Shown: positions 33,492-45,060 of the stretch, one piece after another | How the letters are laid out: every line of letters starts with the position of its first letter | Numbering within the stretch: the first letter of the stretch is position 1 | Assembly (NCBI GenBank): GCA_029931535.1 | Contig: JAQPZY010001569.1 | Location: forward strand, 1,645,001 to 1,709,000 | From: Margaritifera margaritifera | Taxonomy: Eukaryota; Mollusca; Bivalvia; Unionida; Margaritiferidae | Direction of reading: 5' to 3' | DNA length: 64,000 nt | Translations under genes and position numbers: made by a program | Notes under the pieces: model-generated | Databases searched by the model: none | What the model saw: the letters and a program-made list of their open reading frames with translations, nothing else | What the model was told of the DNA's origin: nothing

Positions 33492-34270
33492 CAAGTGTAC
33501 TTTATTGTAAAATCAACAAGAGCTTGCGGGGTCGGGTAGTCTGTTTCTTCCCTGTAAACTCTCTGAATACCATTTTTAGCCCATTCACCGTCCATCTATT
33601 TATCATGTATCTTTGATGACATTTTCAACATAAAATCTTTCCAGTTATCAGGTAAGTTAAGAGCGACATATATAGGATTTACATAGATGCGCTGGCGAGC
33701 TGCTTTGTTAAAGTACTGACCCCGTGTTTGCATCTGCGACTTGTACTCGGGTGGTGCTTGTGGCATCTTAGCAATTGCATCACTAACGTCTTCGTCAAGT
33801 ACCTGTGTGCCTTTTGCGGTCACACCAATGGTTTCTCCAATTTATCCTGTATCTTCTTTGATTTCCGCAATCGCTTCTGGCAATCGTCCAATAGTTTCTG
33901 TTGTTGCCCTCGTAGATTTTTTTATATCCAACGTCTGGAGAATATTTTCAGTACCTTCATCGATTGCTTCATTGATATCCTTGGCGTCGTTGCGGTTTGT
34001 GATCTAAGTGGACCACCATGAAGTCACACGGTTGTGGTTTTAAATCCATCCTTGTCTGATGATTTGCGATTAAGCGGCATAGTCAAATGCGCATGGACAA
34101 CACTATCCGCTTTAATACTGGAGGTGTCAGAGCGCTGTAACGTCGATACGATTTCTGGGCGCATATTCGATAAAAGTTGTACGTATTTGAAATAATCGCA
34201 CGGTAACCTACATATATGTCCTTACGCTTGTGTAACTCAGACGCTGCTGTTCATAGTCGGCATACTGTTA
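33492..34270 (-). pseudogene. Upstream genes of copy B, fragmented
   Basis: Minus strand. A piece at about 34230-34035 reads CDYFKYVQLLSNMRPEIVST, then MPLNRKSSDKDGFK before a stop. A second piece (about 34010-33830) is helical and acidic (NDAKDINEAIDEGTENILQT) and runs into the frame 33823-33596 (VLDEDVSDAIAKMPQAPPEY, then YVNPIYVALNLPDNWKDFML). It resembles the first gene of copy A in style and position. The last piece ends TPQALVDFTIKYTW at 33492. Functions are unknown. Confidence 0.4.
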
Positions 34271-34584
34271 TATAAGGGAAAATTTTTGTCTAATTGTAAA
34301 TATATAATAGTCTGTTTGATTTAGTTGCCTGTAGAATTTATAAATTTTCAAATTTTGGATTCACTCTTGATTGCATTTGTCCACGCCAAAGTTTTAATGC
34401 TGTACAAACAAAAATAAACTGACAATGTAGCTTACATGCTTTTCAGTGCTAAATATATCTGTGTATTTGTTTTTAAGATGGTTTTTAATAAATCAGACTA
34501 AAACAAGCATGATACATATTCCTGTGCATTTTATTGAGTGTTATTTTGTTGTTTGTTTGTTTGTGGTTTTGTGGTTTTAACGCC
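34271..34584. other. No gene seen
   Basis: AT-rich DNA with a short TTTG-type run at 34550-34565. Confidence 0.4.
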
Positions 34585-34800
34585 ATTTTTCAGCACATGA
34601 TAGGCTATACATGTCGGCCAGTATATCTGGTGGAGAAAGAACCCGGGAAAACCCCTGGAAGAACCACCGATCCACGGGAAGCTACTGGCAAGCTTTCTTA
34701 CCTTGGTCGAGCCCGAGACTCGAACCCACTCGGACAGAGGTGAGATGGCAGTAATCAGTAAAGGCGATCGCTTTAGACCACTCGGCCACTTGTGGCCCCT
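34585..34800 (-). mobile_element. tRNA-headed SINE (Ser/Leu-like head)
   Basis: On the minus strand the head reads aagtggccgagtggtctaaa (A box region), followed about 45 nt later by the B box gggttcgagtctcg. The body contains tcggtggttcttccaggggt and ends toward tggcgttaaaacc. The long variable region resembles a type II tRNA. The family differs from the SINEs at 9.9 and 15.3 kb. Confidence 0.78.
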
Positions 34801-35291
34801 TTTTTGTTGGTGAAAATGCTAAATATTCTAATAAAAATATATAATAAATCAGTTCCATCGCCATCATCAAAATTCAATGCAAAATGACTACAACGATGAT
34901 TCAAAACGAGGCTGACCCTGGGGTCAAACCACAAGACCGATGGCATTGTTTCTCAACGTCAAGTGGGGAGCAGTACGAGAACATTTAAGAAGGGAAGCAA
35001 CCGATATGGAAAAAATCCACAGTTCTGTCCATATTGACAACTTAAAAGACCTAAAACATCGTCATCGTTTTGCGGCGGAATATGGTGTACTGATTAGACG
35101 AAAGCAAATTTAAAAAAGACAAGCGGTTTACAAAGGTCAGTAGCTATTTCAGCGTCAGCTTTAATTCCATCCAAACAATATTATGCGATGAGGGCGGGAT
35201 AGAGTAAAGAATACATAAATACTGTATTGTGGCTACAACGACTTCATGAAACAGGCCGACAATAACTACATGTCCCTTTAACGTTTAAGTG

Positions 35292-35293
<2 letters not shown>
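34801..35293. other. No gene seen
   Basis: No supported frame or repeat. Confidence 0.4.

Positions 35294-35362
<69 letters not shown>
35294..35362. repeat. (TA)n microsatellite
   Basis: About 69 bp of TA. Confidence 0.97.
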
Positions 35363-35365
<3 letters not shown>

Positions 35366-35652
35366 GCCCGGTCCATTCGTAAAATATGTATTTTAGTGCA
35401 AGCATCTTGCGCGCGTGATTTGAAGGTATTATCTTCTTAACATCCATCATGCAGAGCTCCATAACTATTTCTGAAATGAACTAGGCCCTAATAATTATGC
35501 CAATGAAGGGTCAACCGGACAGATCATTCTTGTCTGACTATAGTAACTACAGGACAGGATATTTAAATCGAAGAATACGTTGATGTACTTACAAAATAAA
35601 TATGTCGATTTAAATTGCTATAAATCCATATCTCCGACTCCTCAAACCACAC

Positions 35653-35684
35653 TGTCACACACACACACACACACACACACACAC
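35653..35684. repeat. (AC)n microsatellite
   Basis: About 32 bp of CA dinucleotide. Confidence 0.95.
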
Positions 35685-36337
35685 CGCTTTTTTCAGTCGA
35701 CACAAGAATGACATGTCCGTTTGACCTTTCATGAAAATAAAAATTCGTGAACAAATGTATAGTACATGCATAGTGGATGTGCACGTGCCAATTCTTATAA
35801 ACTATGCAAGCAAGATGCATGCGTATCAATACTTGTTTCGCAAATATTCCGTTTAAACGTCAAACGGCAAGGTAATTGAAAAACACCATGATTCTCATGC
35901 ACCAGCATACGAAATCCAGTTGTGCCTGACTGCTTTGCTGTACATTGTACATACATTTAGCCAAACGGATTATCGTGAACGATATAGCTCGATCGTATTT
36001 CTATCTGTATTTCATCTTTTTCATCAGTACAATTGCACGGTACTAGTTACAGGAGACTTCATCGCATGAAATAAATGCAATAAAACTCAAACTACATAAT
36101 AACATGCAGGTAGGTAGGTAGGTGAAGGGATGATAAATAAATAGGCGGAAGGATGGATGAACGAACGGACGAACAGATGGATAGATAATTAATAATTCAA
36201 TTTATTGATTGATGTATTATTCTTTATATACTAGATATGCTATAATATGTATAACGTTCTACATTTTTTAGGAATACGTCTAATAGTTGTCTGTGGCAGT
36301 GGCATATACACTCGGATAAGGATATTTCAGAGGTTAA
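35685..36337. other. No gene seen
   Basis: Contains short GGTA-type and GGAT/GAAC-type runs (36105-36190). Confidence 0.4.
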
Positions 36338-36667
36338 TAGTGAACATGTATACACATTCTGTGGACAGGGTCAGTATATTGGTTGTAACATTCTGTGGAC
36401 AGGGTCAGTATATTGGTTGTAACATTCTGTGGACAGGGTCAGTATATTGGTTGTAACATTCTGTGGACAGGGTCAGTATATTGGTTGTAACATTCTGTGG
36501 ACAGGCTCAGTATACTGGTTGTAACATTCTGTGGACAGGCTCAGTATATTGGTTGTAACATTCTGTGGACAGGCTCAGTATATTGGTTGTAACATTCTGT
36601 GGACAGGCTCAGTATATTGGTTGTAACATTCTGTGGACAGGCTCAGTATATTGGTTGTAACATTCTG
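36338..36667. repeat. 34-bp tandem repeat (9-10 copies)
   Basis: The unit is cagtatattggttgtaacat plus tctgtggacagggt. The first copies end in gggt and later ones in ggct, so the array grew in two blocks. Confidence 0.96.
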
Positions 36668-38140
36668 CGATCTTGCACAACGTATCTCAATGAGCAAGAA
36701 TTCCACTTTTTATTGCATGTCAATTGTTTTTGTCTTTTTGATTTTATATTTGTACATTGTCTGCTTATTCAGATGGTTTGTGCAAAAATAATTTAATTTA
36801 ACTGAATTATGAAATACGATCTTAAGAGGGGGAGTGGGGGAGGGTGTGTGTTGTCCACAGATTGCGAATCTCCCTTCTTTCAAACACACGCGCGCGTGCG
36901 TTACAAATATTTATTTGTGATGATATTACTCCTGTAAGTTTGAATGTGTAACTATCAGTTATGTACTGAAATTGAATGCCCTACATTTGATCTGTACAAT
37001 AGCATCGCCCCAAAACTAGGTAAATATGACTGTTGCTCAAGTGACATTAAGTGGCCGAACATTTAATTTTCGAGTGGCAGAGAAAGCATGGTCAAATTAA
37101 ACCACCTTTCATGCTAAAGTAAGATTTCTGACATTCTGTTTTTGTACAGGACCTTGTATACTAATTTATACGAGTTCGCAAGTTCTGTTCCAAAATTCAT
37201 AGAGAAAGTTACTGTGTTTGAAGTGAGTGTTTTGTAATTCTCTTCGTAACACTCAATGTCTGAAACATTTGATGTACGTCTTAAAAAATGCCAAGAGTTA
37301 ACCGAAAACACTGCAAGTCCATCATAAGAAAAAAGAAAGTTTCTGTGATAGATATCCACTCAGATTTTGCAGCAGCAAAAAAAAAAAAAAAAAAAAAAAA
37401 AACGTGTCTGCAGTTGTGGAAGATTTACAAGTCAACTATCTGTAAAATCAGCATAAAAACTAAAAGGGTGTATATAGTTCATACGGCATTTTTTCCGAAA
37501 TTCGTCCCTCGGCTTGCGTTACTTTCAGTTACTATTGAAATTTTGATGAAAAGATAAGGAGCAGGTGTTGGATTTATAGAGAAAGGTGAGTTTAACAAAT
37601 CTATTTCGATCTATGGCAGAAAATCCGCACTTATGGGCCATCTGTCCGCATATCTGCATCTATATATAAAAAGTTAAGAACAAAAATCCGTCGTTGTGGT
37701 CAGCCTGCTATGACGTAATATGATTTAATACGGTAATTATTTTACATTTGTTTGGATGAACTTACACCATTAAAACACCATCTTCACACAAATATACTCG
37801 TCGAAGATGTATTGATATCAAAAAGAGCAAATCGTAGTCCAAGGGATATAACTCCTCTAAAACCTCATTCGCACTACCCGAGGTCGCAATTCTTGTAGTA
37901 AATATTACCAGCAAATTATAAATTACAAAATAAGGAACTTCACAGAGACTATTGACCACCTGTTATGGTCAAGAGTAAATTTGTTACAGGGTAAAACCGA
38001 GAGGAGTGATACAGACAACATATATGAACAATGTGCATTATTTGATGGGAAAGAGAGGCAAATGAATACCGTAAATGGACCCTGTGTTTAATAGTCCCAT
38101 ATTAGTTTGGCACTTAAGACACTAAATTTAATGTGTAGAA
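36668..38140. other. No gene; A run at 37378-37402
   Basis: A 24-26 nt A homopolymer at about 37378-37402 could be the tail of a plus-strand retrotransposed sequence, but the text upstream is not recognisable. Near 37055 a single MITE end (acatttaattttcgagtggc) is present. Confidence 0.4.
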
Positions 38141-38144
38141 ACCA

Positions 38145-39120
38145 CTATTGTCTTATTAGATTTACCATGACCATGACCTGTGACCTTTTTACCCCAGAAT
38201 CCGTAGGTTTCTTTATTAACCTAAATGCAAACCATCCACAAACTTTGATCAAGGAACTTACTCTACAACAAAAGTAATTCTGCAAAATCCATTTAAAAAT
38301 ATTTTTAGAAAAGAAATTATAGCCACAATGGCCATGACCGCCAAAATCAAATAGACCTCTTCCATGCCTTAAGTACAAGCCATCTACAAAGATTGATCAA
38401 GGTACGTCAGGCATATGCAAACGTCCGCGGGCGGCATCCAGCCCGCGACATGGTTTTATCCGGCATACAGTGTGGCTCGTGGGTACATTTAAGGTACGTG
38501 GTCTAGAACTAAACTTATTGTGCAAAAACGTTTTTCTTCTCTCAGTTACATTGACCTTGAACTTTTAACCCAAAGAAGAAATGCTTCTTTCTTACCCCAA
38601 GTGCAAGCCATCCACAATGTTTGGTCCATGTCTGTGATGTAGAACTAATATCATTGTAGAAACCAATTTTCTTCTTTCAGTCATAATGACCTTGAACTTT
38701 GACCTTTGGCTCATAGATGGATAGGCTTCTTCCTTACCCCATGTGCAAGCCATCCACAAAGTCTGGTTGAGGTATGTGATGTAGAACTAATGTTATTTTG
38801 CTGAAAAGTTTTTTTCTTTCAGTCAGTGGTCTTGACCTTTGACCCACGAAATAGATGGAGTTCTTTCTTACCCGATGTGCAAGCTTCCGAAAAGTTTGGT
38901 AACTGTAGATGGTATGCAACTGGAGTTATTGTGCAGAAACCATTTTGTTATTTCAGTCACAACGACCTTGACATTTGAGCTTTTTTCAGCCCAAATTCGA
39001 TAGAGTTCTTCCTTACCCCAAGTGCAAGCCATCCATAAAGTTTAGTAACTGTAGCGGAAGGATAATTGAGGTTGTGTGGAAACCAAATTGGTAACAGACA
39101 GACAGATGGATGGACAACAC
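38145..39120. repeat. Old array of about 150-bp units (TGACCTTTGACC family)
   Basis: Units contain gcaagccatccacaaagttt (38229, 38383, 38590, 38747, 38881 degraded, 39028), a gatgtagaactaat block, a cattttcttctttcagtcat block and tgaccttgaactttgacctt. Spacing between markers is about 147-157 bp. The motif tgacctttgaccc at 38834 is a perfect DR1-like pair of nuclear-receptor half-sites; other units have decayed versions. Confidence 0.85.
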
Positions 39121-39520
39121 AACACACTCCATCTTATGATGGGTGTATAAAAACATAGATAAATAGATACATGCTTCTTGGGTTAAATTAGAGTGGTTAA
39201 TTGGTGCATTAAAAAACAATAGAGAAAGCAAAATTGTTTAGAAAAGAGAATAAGGGAGAAAATAGATCATGAAGGATGGAATTAATAGCTTATTATTTAT
39301 TTTCACTTACCCATGCATGGAAATCAGAGAAAATGACTGAAAGGCTAAGGAATAAAGACAGGAGACAGACATGTAAATGAAAAGACTTCAGGACAAACAG
39401 AAATAACGAGAGATATTAGAAATGTGTTAATAGAACACACATGCCCCACTAAAGTGTCTAAAACTGACCTAAATTCAAAACTTAATGTGTCATGGATGGA
39501 TGGACAGGGGTAATATTACC

Positions 39521-39727
39521 GTATATACTCCTGTATTTGTTAATTCCAACTGCAAAGAACATAAACACTGATTTGCCATTGCATAATGGGCCAGCAGATC
39601 AGGGTATATGTTGTTTGTTCTACTCATAACAAACTGCACTGACCCAGATCTGCCGGCACATTATGTGATGGCAGATCTGGGTCTGTGCAGTTAGCAGTTG
39701 GACTTAAGTTATAAGCGAATATATACA
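39521..39727. mobile_element. Foldback MITE, copy 1
   Basis: The ends are gtatatactcctg and, inverted, gtatatattcgcttataact. The centre is a strong palindrome built from gacccagatctgcc, acattatgtgatgg and cagatctgggtc. Copies 2 and 3 are at 41447 and 43537. No coding capacity. Confidence 0.8.
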
Positions 39728-39832
39728 GCGAATATATACAGAATCTACATGTCCTACCATTGTTGTGGTGAGGAATATAAAGAGCTGAAAGTATAATATT
39801 CCTATTGTCCAGCAGTGTAAATTTCTGGTCTC

Positions 39833-40127
39833 TGTCCCAACTCTAATTTCCAGTCTCTGTCCCAACTCTAATTTCCAGTCTCTGTCCCAACACCAATTTC
39901 CAGTCTCTGTCCCAACTCTAATTTCCAGTCTCTGTCCCAACTCTAATTTCCAGTCTCTGTCCCAACTCTAATTTCCAGTCTCTGTCCCAACTCTAACTTC
40001 CAGTCTCTGTCCAAACACCAATTTCCAGTCTCTGTTCCAACTCTAATTTCCAGTCTCTGTCCCAACTCTAATTTCCAGTCTCTGTCCCAACACCAATTTC
40101 CTGTCTCTGTCCCAACTCTAAATTCCA
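39833..40127. repeat. 25-bp tandem repeat (about 12 copies)
   Basis: The unit is cagtctctgtcccaactcta plus atttc, with a caccaatttc variant at regular places (39895, 40017, 40092), suggesting a higher-order copying block. Frames across it repeat every 25 residues and are artefacts. Confidence 0.96.
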
Positions 40128-40649
40128 TCTCTACCAAAGTGGATTTTCATGTCCCTCAGTTAAATGCAAAGATAGATGAGATATTCAGACAGTTACTTGG
40201 CACTGGAAGACAGACACATACAAGACAAATGAAACAAATTGTAACTTTTAATTTTTGGTACAATATTTACTTTATGATATCATGTTCTAACAATATACAA
40301 ATAACTATGACATAAACATGATTCTATACAAACATTAAAAATGTATACCAAATACACATGAGCATTTTTAGATCCACAATATACAAATGAACCTTCCCAC
40401 TGTGAATATAAAAAGACATGATTTAAATTATCAGCAATGTACATATACATACATAAATACTAGTTTTTCTTTAGTATGAAATAAGCCTCAGTCAAGTATA
40501 TTTTCAAGGAAATTATCAGTCAAGATGATAGCTGAGGTAAAATATTGTTTACCTCCCACTCTACACATAATAATCTGACAAAACTCATTCTTATATGTGA
40601 CATAAACTCATCATTATACAAATGTATACCAAGATTCATGAAGATAGCA
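40128..40649. other. No gene seen
   Basis: AT-rich DNA without a supported frame. Confidence 0.4.
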
Positions 40650-40925
40650 GGGGTGGATCCAGAAATATTGTTTACGTGGGATATAAACAAGTAGGCAAGG
40701 TGTCTGTGGGATGGAAATCCCAGTGGGGTCTTAGGGGGCAGAGCCTCAGAAAGCTCCTGCATTTTAAGCATGACCAGGGCACAATTTTAACCAACTAACG
40801 ATAAAGAAAACTTACTCTATGAAATGTTACGATTGTTTCGTGATCATTTTTAGAGGCCTGGTGGAGTGGAAGCACATGCCAGCTCTGCCCCCCCCCCCCT
40901 TCACCCCACCCAATCAGCCCCTGGA
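40650..40925. mobile_element. hAT-like MITE, second copy
   Basis: Begins caggggtggatccagaaata and ends, inverted, ccaggggctgattggg, with a C run before the end. Its ends and overall style match the element at 11667-11911. Confidence 0.58.
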
Positions 40926-41380
40926 TATTTCAAACAATCAAAAAAATATTAACTGTCAAGTGTGAGATGGAGTGATGAATGGACACAACTTTTTTTTAAA
41001 AATCAGGATAACTCTTAAAATGCTAATCAGAAAACCCATTAATTTAGAAGATGCATTGTCTAGTTATGATAAAACAGGATACCAAATTTCACGAAGATAT
41101 CTCAAACAGTTAAGGAGATATGAAATGAAAATACAATGTTCAAACATGGGGAGATCACTCTTAAAGTACTAATATCACAATGACATGACAAAGCCAAATC
41201 TTATATGGCACACAATCTCTTGTCATAATACATTTGCTCAACAAGTTTCATCAAGATATTTCAAGTGATTCAGGAGATATTAACCACAGAAGAGTGATGG
41301 GCAGATGGACACAATTTGTAAATAAAAAATATGGACAACTCTTAAAATGCTGAAGGAAATCAACTTAAATCTCAGTGGGA
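40926..41380. repeat. Old array of about 160-bp units
   Basis: The markers aaatttcacgaagatatctc (41085) and aagtttcatcaagatatttc (41246) are 161 bp apart, and gatggacacaatttg (41308) repeats tggacacaacttt (40979). Part of the broader set of about 150-bp arrays. Confidence 0.7.
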
Positions 41381-41446
41381 TGTGATGGACATGCTTCATT
41401 CAGTTTTTATAGTACATCTTAGTTTCAAAATAGTTACAGTGATTTG

Positions 41447-41657
41447 ATATACTTGCTTATAAGTCAAGTCCAAATGCAAGCTGTACAGACCCAGATCTAC
41501 CATCACATAATGTGCTGGCAGATCTGGGTCTATGACGTTTGTTAGGAGTAATCATTAGAATAAACAACATATGCCCTGATCTGCTGGCACATTATGTGAT
41601 GGCAGATCAGTCTCTATGTTATTTGCAATTGGACTCAACTTATAAACGAGTATATAA
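41447..41657. mobile_element. Foldback MITE, copy 2
   Basis: Ends atacttgcttataagtcaag and, inverted, tatactcgtttataagttga. It contains two gatctg...cagatc palindromes around acataatgtgctgg and acattatgtgatgg. Confidence 0.82.
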
Positions 41658-43536
41658 GGTATATGTATATTTACTGTAAATTTTCAAAAGTAATTCACAA
41701 ATTGCCAAAGTGAAAATAATTGTGTTTTCTCATCTGTATATCTATTTATATATAATTTAAAGTTCTCTTTTGAATCTTTTACCACATTAACAAAGAGAAA
41801 ATTTGATTTAATAGTAAAAAAACTCCATGAAAATTTTACAAAATCTAATCAAGTTATAAATATTTGAACCTGTACATTATTCAATGTGACAATTAATCCA
41901 AATAATCAAAGAATGGTAGGAAAAGCCAAGCAATTAAGCATTTGATTTTGATTTTCCATAGCTGATAATAAACAATATATATTTTTTCTTCTGATATTTT
42001 GTTTTTTCACCTTTGATTCTAAACCACAAAATGTCCCTAAAAAGTTAATTCAGTAAAAGCTTCCTGTTAATCTTTTGTATTTTATAATAACACAAATCCT
42101 AACAACATACCAATGACAAATACACCAAAAAACTGATGAAATCTTCCTGGAAAAGTAGAAAATGCAAATAACAGCTTTAAGGTAAATAGTCTTCGTTGTT
42201 TAGTACAATCCAAGCACCAACAACATAGCAGACAACAAATATACTGGTAAACCATTCAACATTACAGGTCACAAGCAACTTTGCCATGTATGTGAAAATA
42301 ATTTTGTCCATGAAAAAAAGATAGAAAATCTCTAAAACTGATACAAAATTGATAGTTGATCGGTTCTGATGAACCAATCATCAATATTGAAATCTGAACA
42401 TATTCCCAATACTAGTGAAAACAACCTAGGTGTCTGACCATCTCTGACCCATGCTGCCTTAGATTTAACAAGCTTGACACTCCAAGCATGACCAATTCAC
42501 ACTTAGCCTGTAGTTACATTTTTCAGTGGTCCATCAGAATTTTAAGTAACTTCTAAAGACTGACTACTGGTGGTAGATAAGGTGGAGCATGGTAATTCGT
42601 CATTTATAACTGATTACAATTTACACAGCCAAGTATTTTTTTTAAATCTCAGGAATTCTAAAAGAGTGTATACCTTTTTTTAGCAATATGCAAGCAAATA
42701 ATACTTATAAATGACACTAACTGTACAAGTTGCATTTTTATTTATTACATAAAGTTTGTAATTGACATGTTTATATAATTTCCACACCAAAAATGGAAAA
42801 TTATTACCCAAAAAATCACTTGAAAGCACTGTATCATCACTGTCACTGTTGTCCACCAAGAAAGACTATCCATGACATCTCAAAGTTGATTTTGTGTTTA
42901 CAATGGCTTCAATACACATCTGAAACTGCTGAACATACAAAACTATTAACTTATTAGTCAGACACTCCATATGCTGAATCTACAACAGAAAGCAATGTTT
43001 TTAATTTTTGGCCCAAATAAAGCCTAATTTATCAGTTTTCAAGTTAAAGTTCCGGCAATCACATCATCTTTTTTTTACTTTCACTTCAGTTGGAAATTGC
43101 CACAAGTTTAAGTCCTTTTTAGCATAAACAAGGCACAGTTGAATTAAAAGCAAACATAATTTGAGGTTTAGTGTTGTTGAAGTTCTGATTTTATGAAAAT
43201 ATTTCCCACTGAACTGCACATGAACACAAACTAACCTCATGATGCAATGAACCACTTGGAGATCCTCTGACGCTTTCATATCATATATTTTAACTCTGCA
43301 ATATGGCAGTGCTAAACACATGGCAAATACTGGTACACTTGATCATCAAAAGTCTGAACTAAAATATTTCCATAAACATTAGTTTGTCTGAACTTCATTT
43401 ACATTTTCCATATTTATGAAGTTAATATCTTTTAAAGAATAGAGCATGAAAATTGTCACTGACTTTTCCTTTACGTGAAAAACAACTTCCAAAGTTACCT
43501 TTCTTCTAAAGTCAGTAGAGAGTAATTGTATTACCA
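41658..43536. other. No gene seen
   Basis: About 1.9 kb of AT-rich, unique-looking DNA. Frames at 42377-42177 and 43321-43064 are not recognisable and lack splice context. Confidence 0.4.
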
Positions 43537-43612
43537 GATATACTCACTTACAAGTCAAGTCCAAGTGCAAACTGCACAGACCCAGATCTGCTGCTGCATA
43601 ATGCAGTCAGAC
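43537..43612. mobile_element. Foldback MITE, copy 3 (one end only)
   Basis: Starts gatatactcacttacaagtca, continues gcacagacccagatctgctg and stops at ataatgcag, so only the left half remains. Confidence 0.75.
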
Positions 43613-43847
43613 ATTTACTAATCAAGTGACAAATTTAGTCTTCAAGTATCAAGTTCAAAATGAAAAATGATAAAATTTTACTATGAAAATAATGGTATAG
43701 AAATAGTATATATGTAGCTTGATTGGATTAATGATGTTTCTGATTTATTTACAAATGTGAAAAATAACAAAAATGATTCTGTCTATATAATTTGATTGTT
43801 GTTTATATAATAAAACTGAAGATCTACACAAATAAAATATTGTATTG

Positions 43848-43914
43848 GACTTAATACATATAAGTGTATTGGACTTAATACATATAAGTGTATTGGACTT
43901 AATATATATAAGTG
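43848..43914. repeat. 24-bp tandem repeat (3 copies)
   Basis: Three near-identical copies of tgtattggacttaatacata plus taag. Confidence 0.93.
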
Positions 43915-44600
43915 CTTTAATAAGCATACATTCCTTTTTTGGTTACATTTGCATGAAAATATCCTTTACAAGGTTCAGGTCTCAATCCCAGAATGCCTTG
44001 TGTAAATATAAATCTACCTATAACATCAGGAAGTTTGTGCCTTGTTACTACTTAACACTTGGTTAAATCAATCTCAAAAATGGCTCTTATATGTTTTATA
44101 TAGCATCCATACTGGGAGAGAGATGAACCTCCAAAAAAACCTTCCTACATAGACAAAGGGAGCTAACTCTTCAAGTATGTGCATTCAAATGATGGTTACA
44201 TTGTTTATAATATTGTCCAAATTTGTTTATTATAAGCTTCAACCTCATGAAATTTGCACAAATATTATTTTTTTAATTGCAGTTTATATATTATCATGAT
44301 TGTAATATTTGTCAAAAAAGGAGAACCCTACAAGATTCACATCATACTTCCAGCCACTACATACAGTAAACAGCATTTACAGCAAATTGCTATTAAACTT
44401 GCTTAAAAGGACACTTTCATATTAGAAAAACATGTCCAAAACAACACATTCATGATTACTTAAAGAAAACACTAAATTATCATTTACACAAAGGGCATTT
44501 ATGTTATGTTATGAGAGGACACTTATTTTTTTCACAAAAGAGCTAACGATTTAAAATATACAGTAACTAGATTAGTTTTAAAAAGATATACATGTATGAC
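43915..44600. other. No gene seen
   Basis: AT-rich DNA without a supported frame. Confidence 0.4.
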
Positions 44601-45060
44601 CCCACTGCAGACCTACAAATCTGTCCCCAAAAATTAAAATATGTAGAAAAAATTTGAAAAATTGTTATAATGGCATCAAAATCTAATCAGGTTATCTATA
44701 TATAAATCCATAGATGCATACCAATTTCTATTTGTCTATCTCAAGTGATTTTTGCTAAATTGTGCTAATAAGGCTTTTATCAAAATAAGTCAAAAAAATT
44801 CAAAAGTAAGTTTTAAAGAATGAAAAAATTGCTGTAACAACCTGATAATCTAATTAGGTCATTTACATAAAAATACAAATATGCCTATCAAATTTCATTT
44901 GTCTACCTCAAGTGGTTTTGGGTCAATCTTGCTATGAAAGTTTTTATCACAAAAATCTCAAGTTCAAGAAGTTAAAAATGTGTTTAAAAAATTGACAAAT
45001 TGCTATAATGGCCATCAGGTTATCTACTTATAGCCATAATAAAGTGTTTAAAATGTTATG
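44600..45060. repeat. Old array of about 160-bp units (related to 10.4 kb)
   Basis: The marker atctaatcaggttatcta recurs at 44690, 44852 and 45012 (gaps of about 160 bp), with tctatctcaagtgatttttg-type text between. A single unit of the same family is at 10435-10560. Confidence 0.75.

Larger units (their letters stand above)
31398..34270 (-). mobile_element. Copy B of the virus-like structural module, inverted
   Basis: The minus strand repeats the end of copy A: fibre-like gene, conserved unknown gene and glycine-rich membrane protein, in the same order. The fibre start is very similar at the DNA level. Upstream of the fibre a short tail (TPQALVDFTIKYTW, stop near 33492) resembles the last residues of the copy A protease. 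Before that lies a relative of the first gene. The penton-like gene, the small basic genes and most of the protease are missing, either by deletion of about 3 kb or because the two elements differed. Similarity to copy A stops at the left near 31398 (aactgtttgc, as at 22284-22294). Confidence 0.75.
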
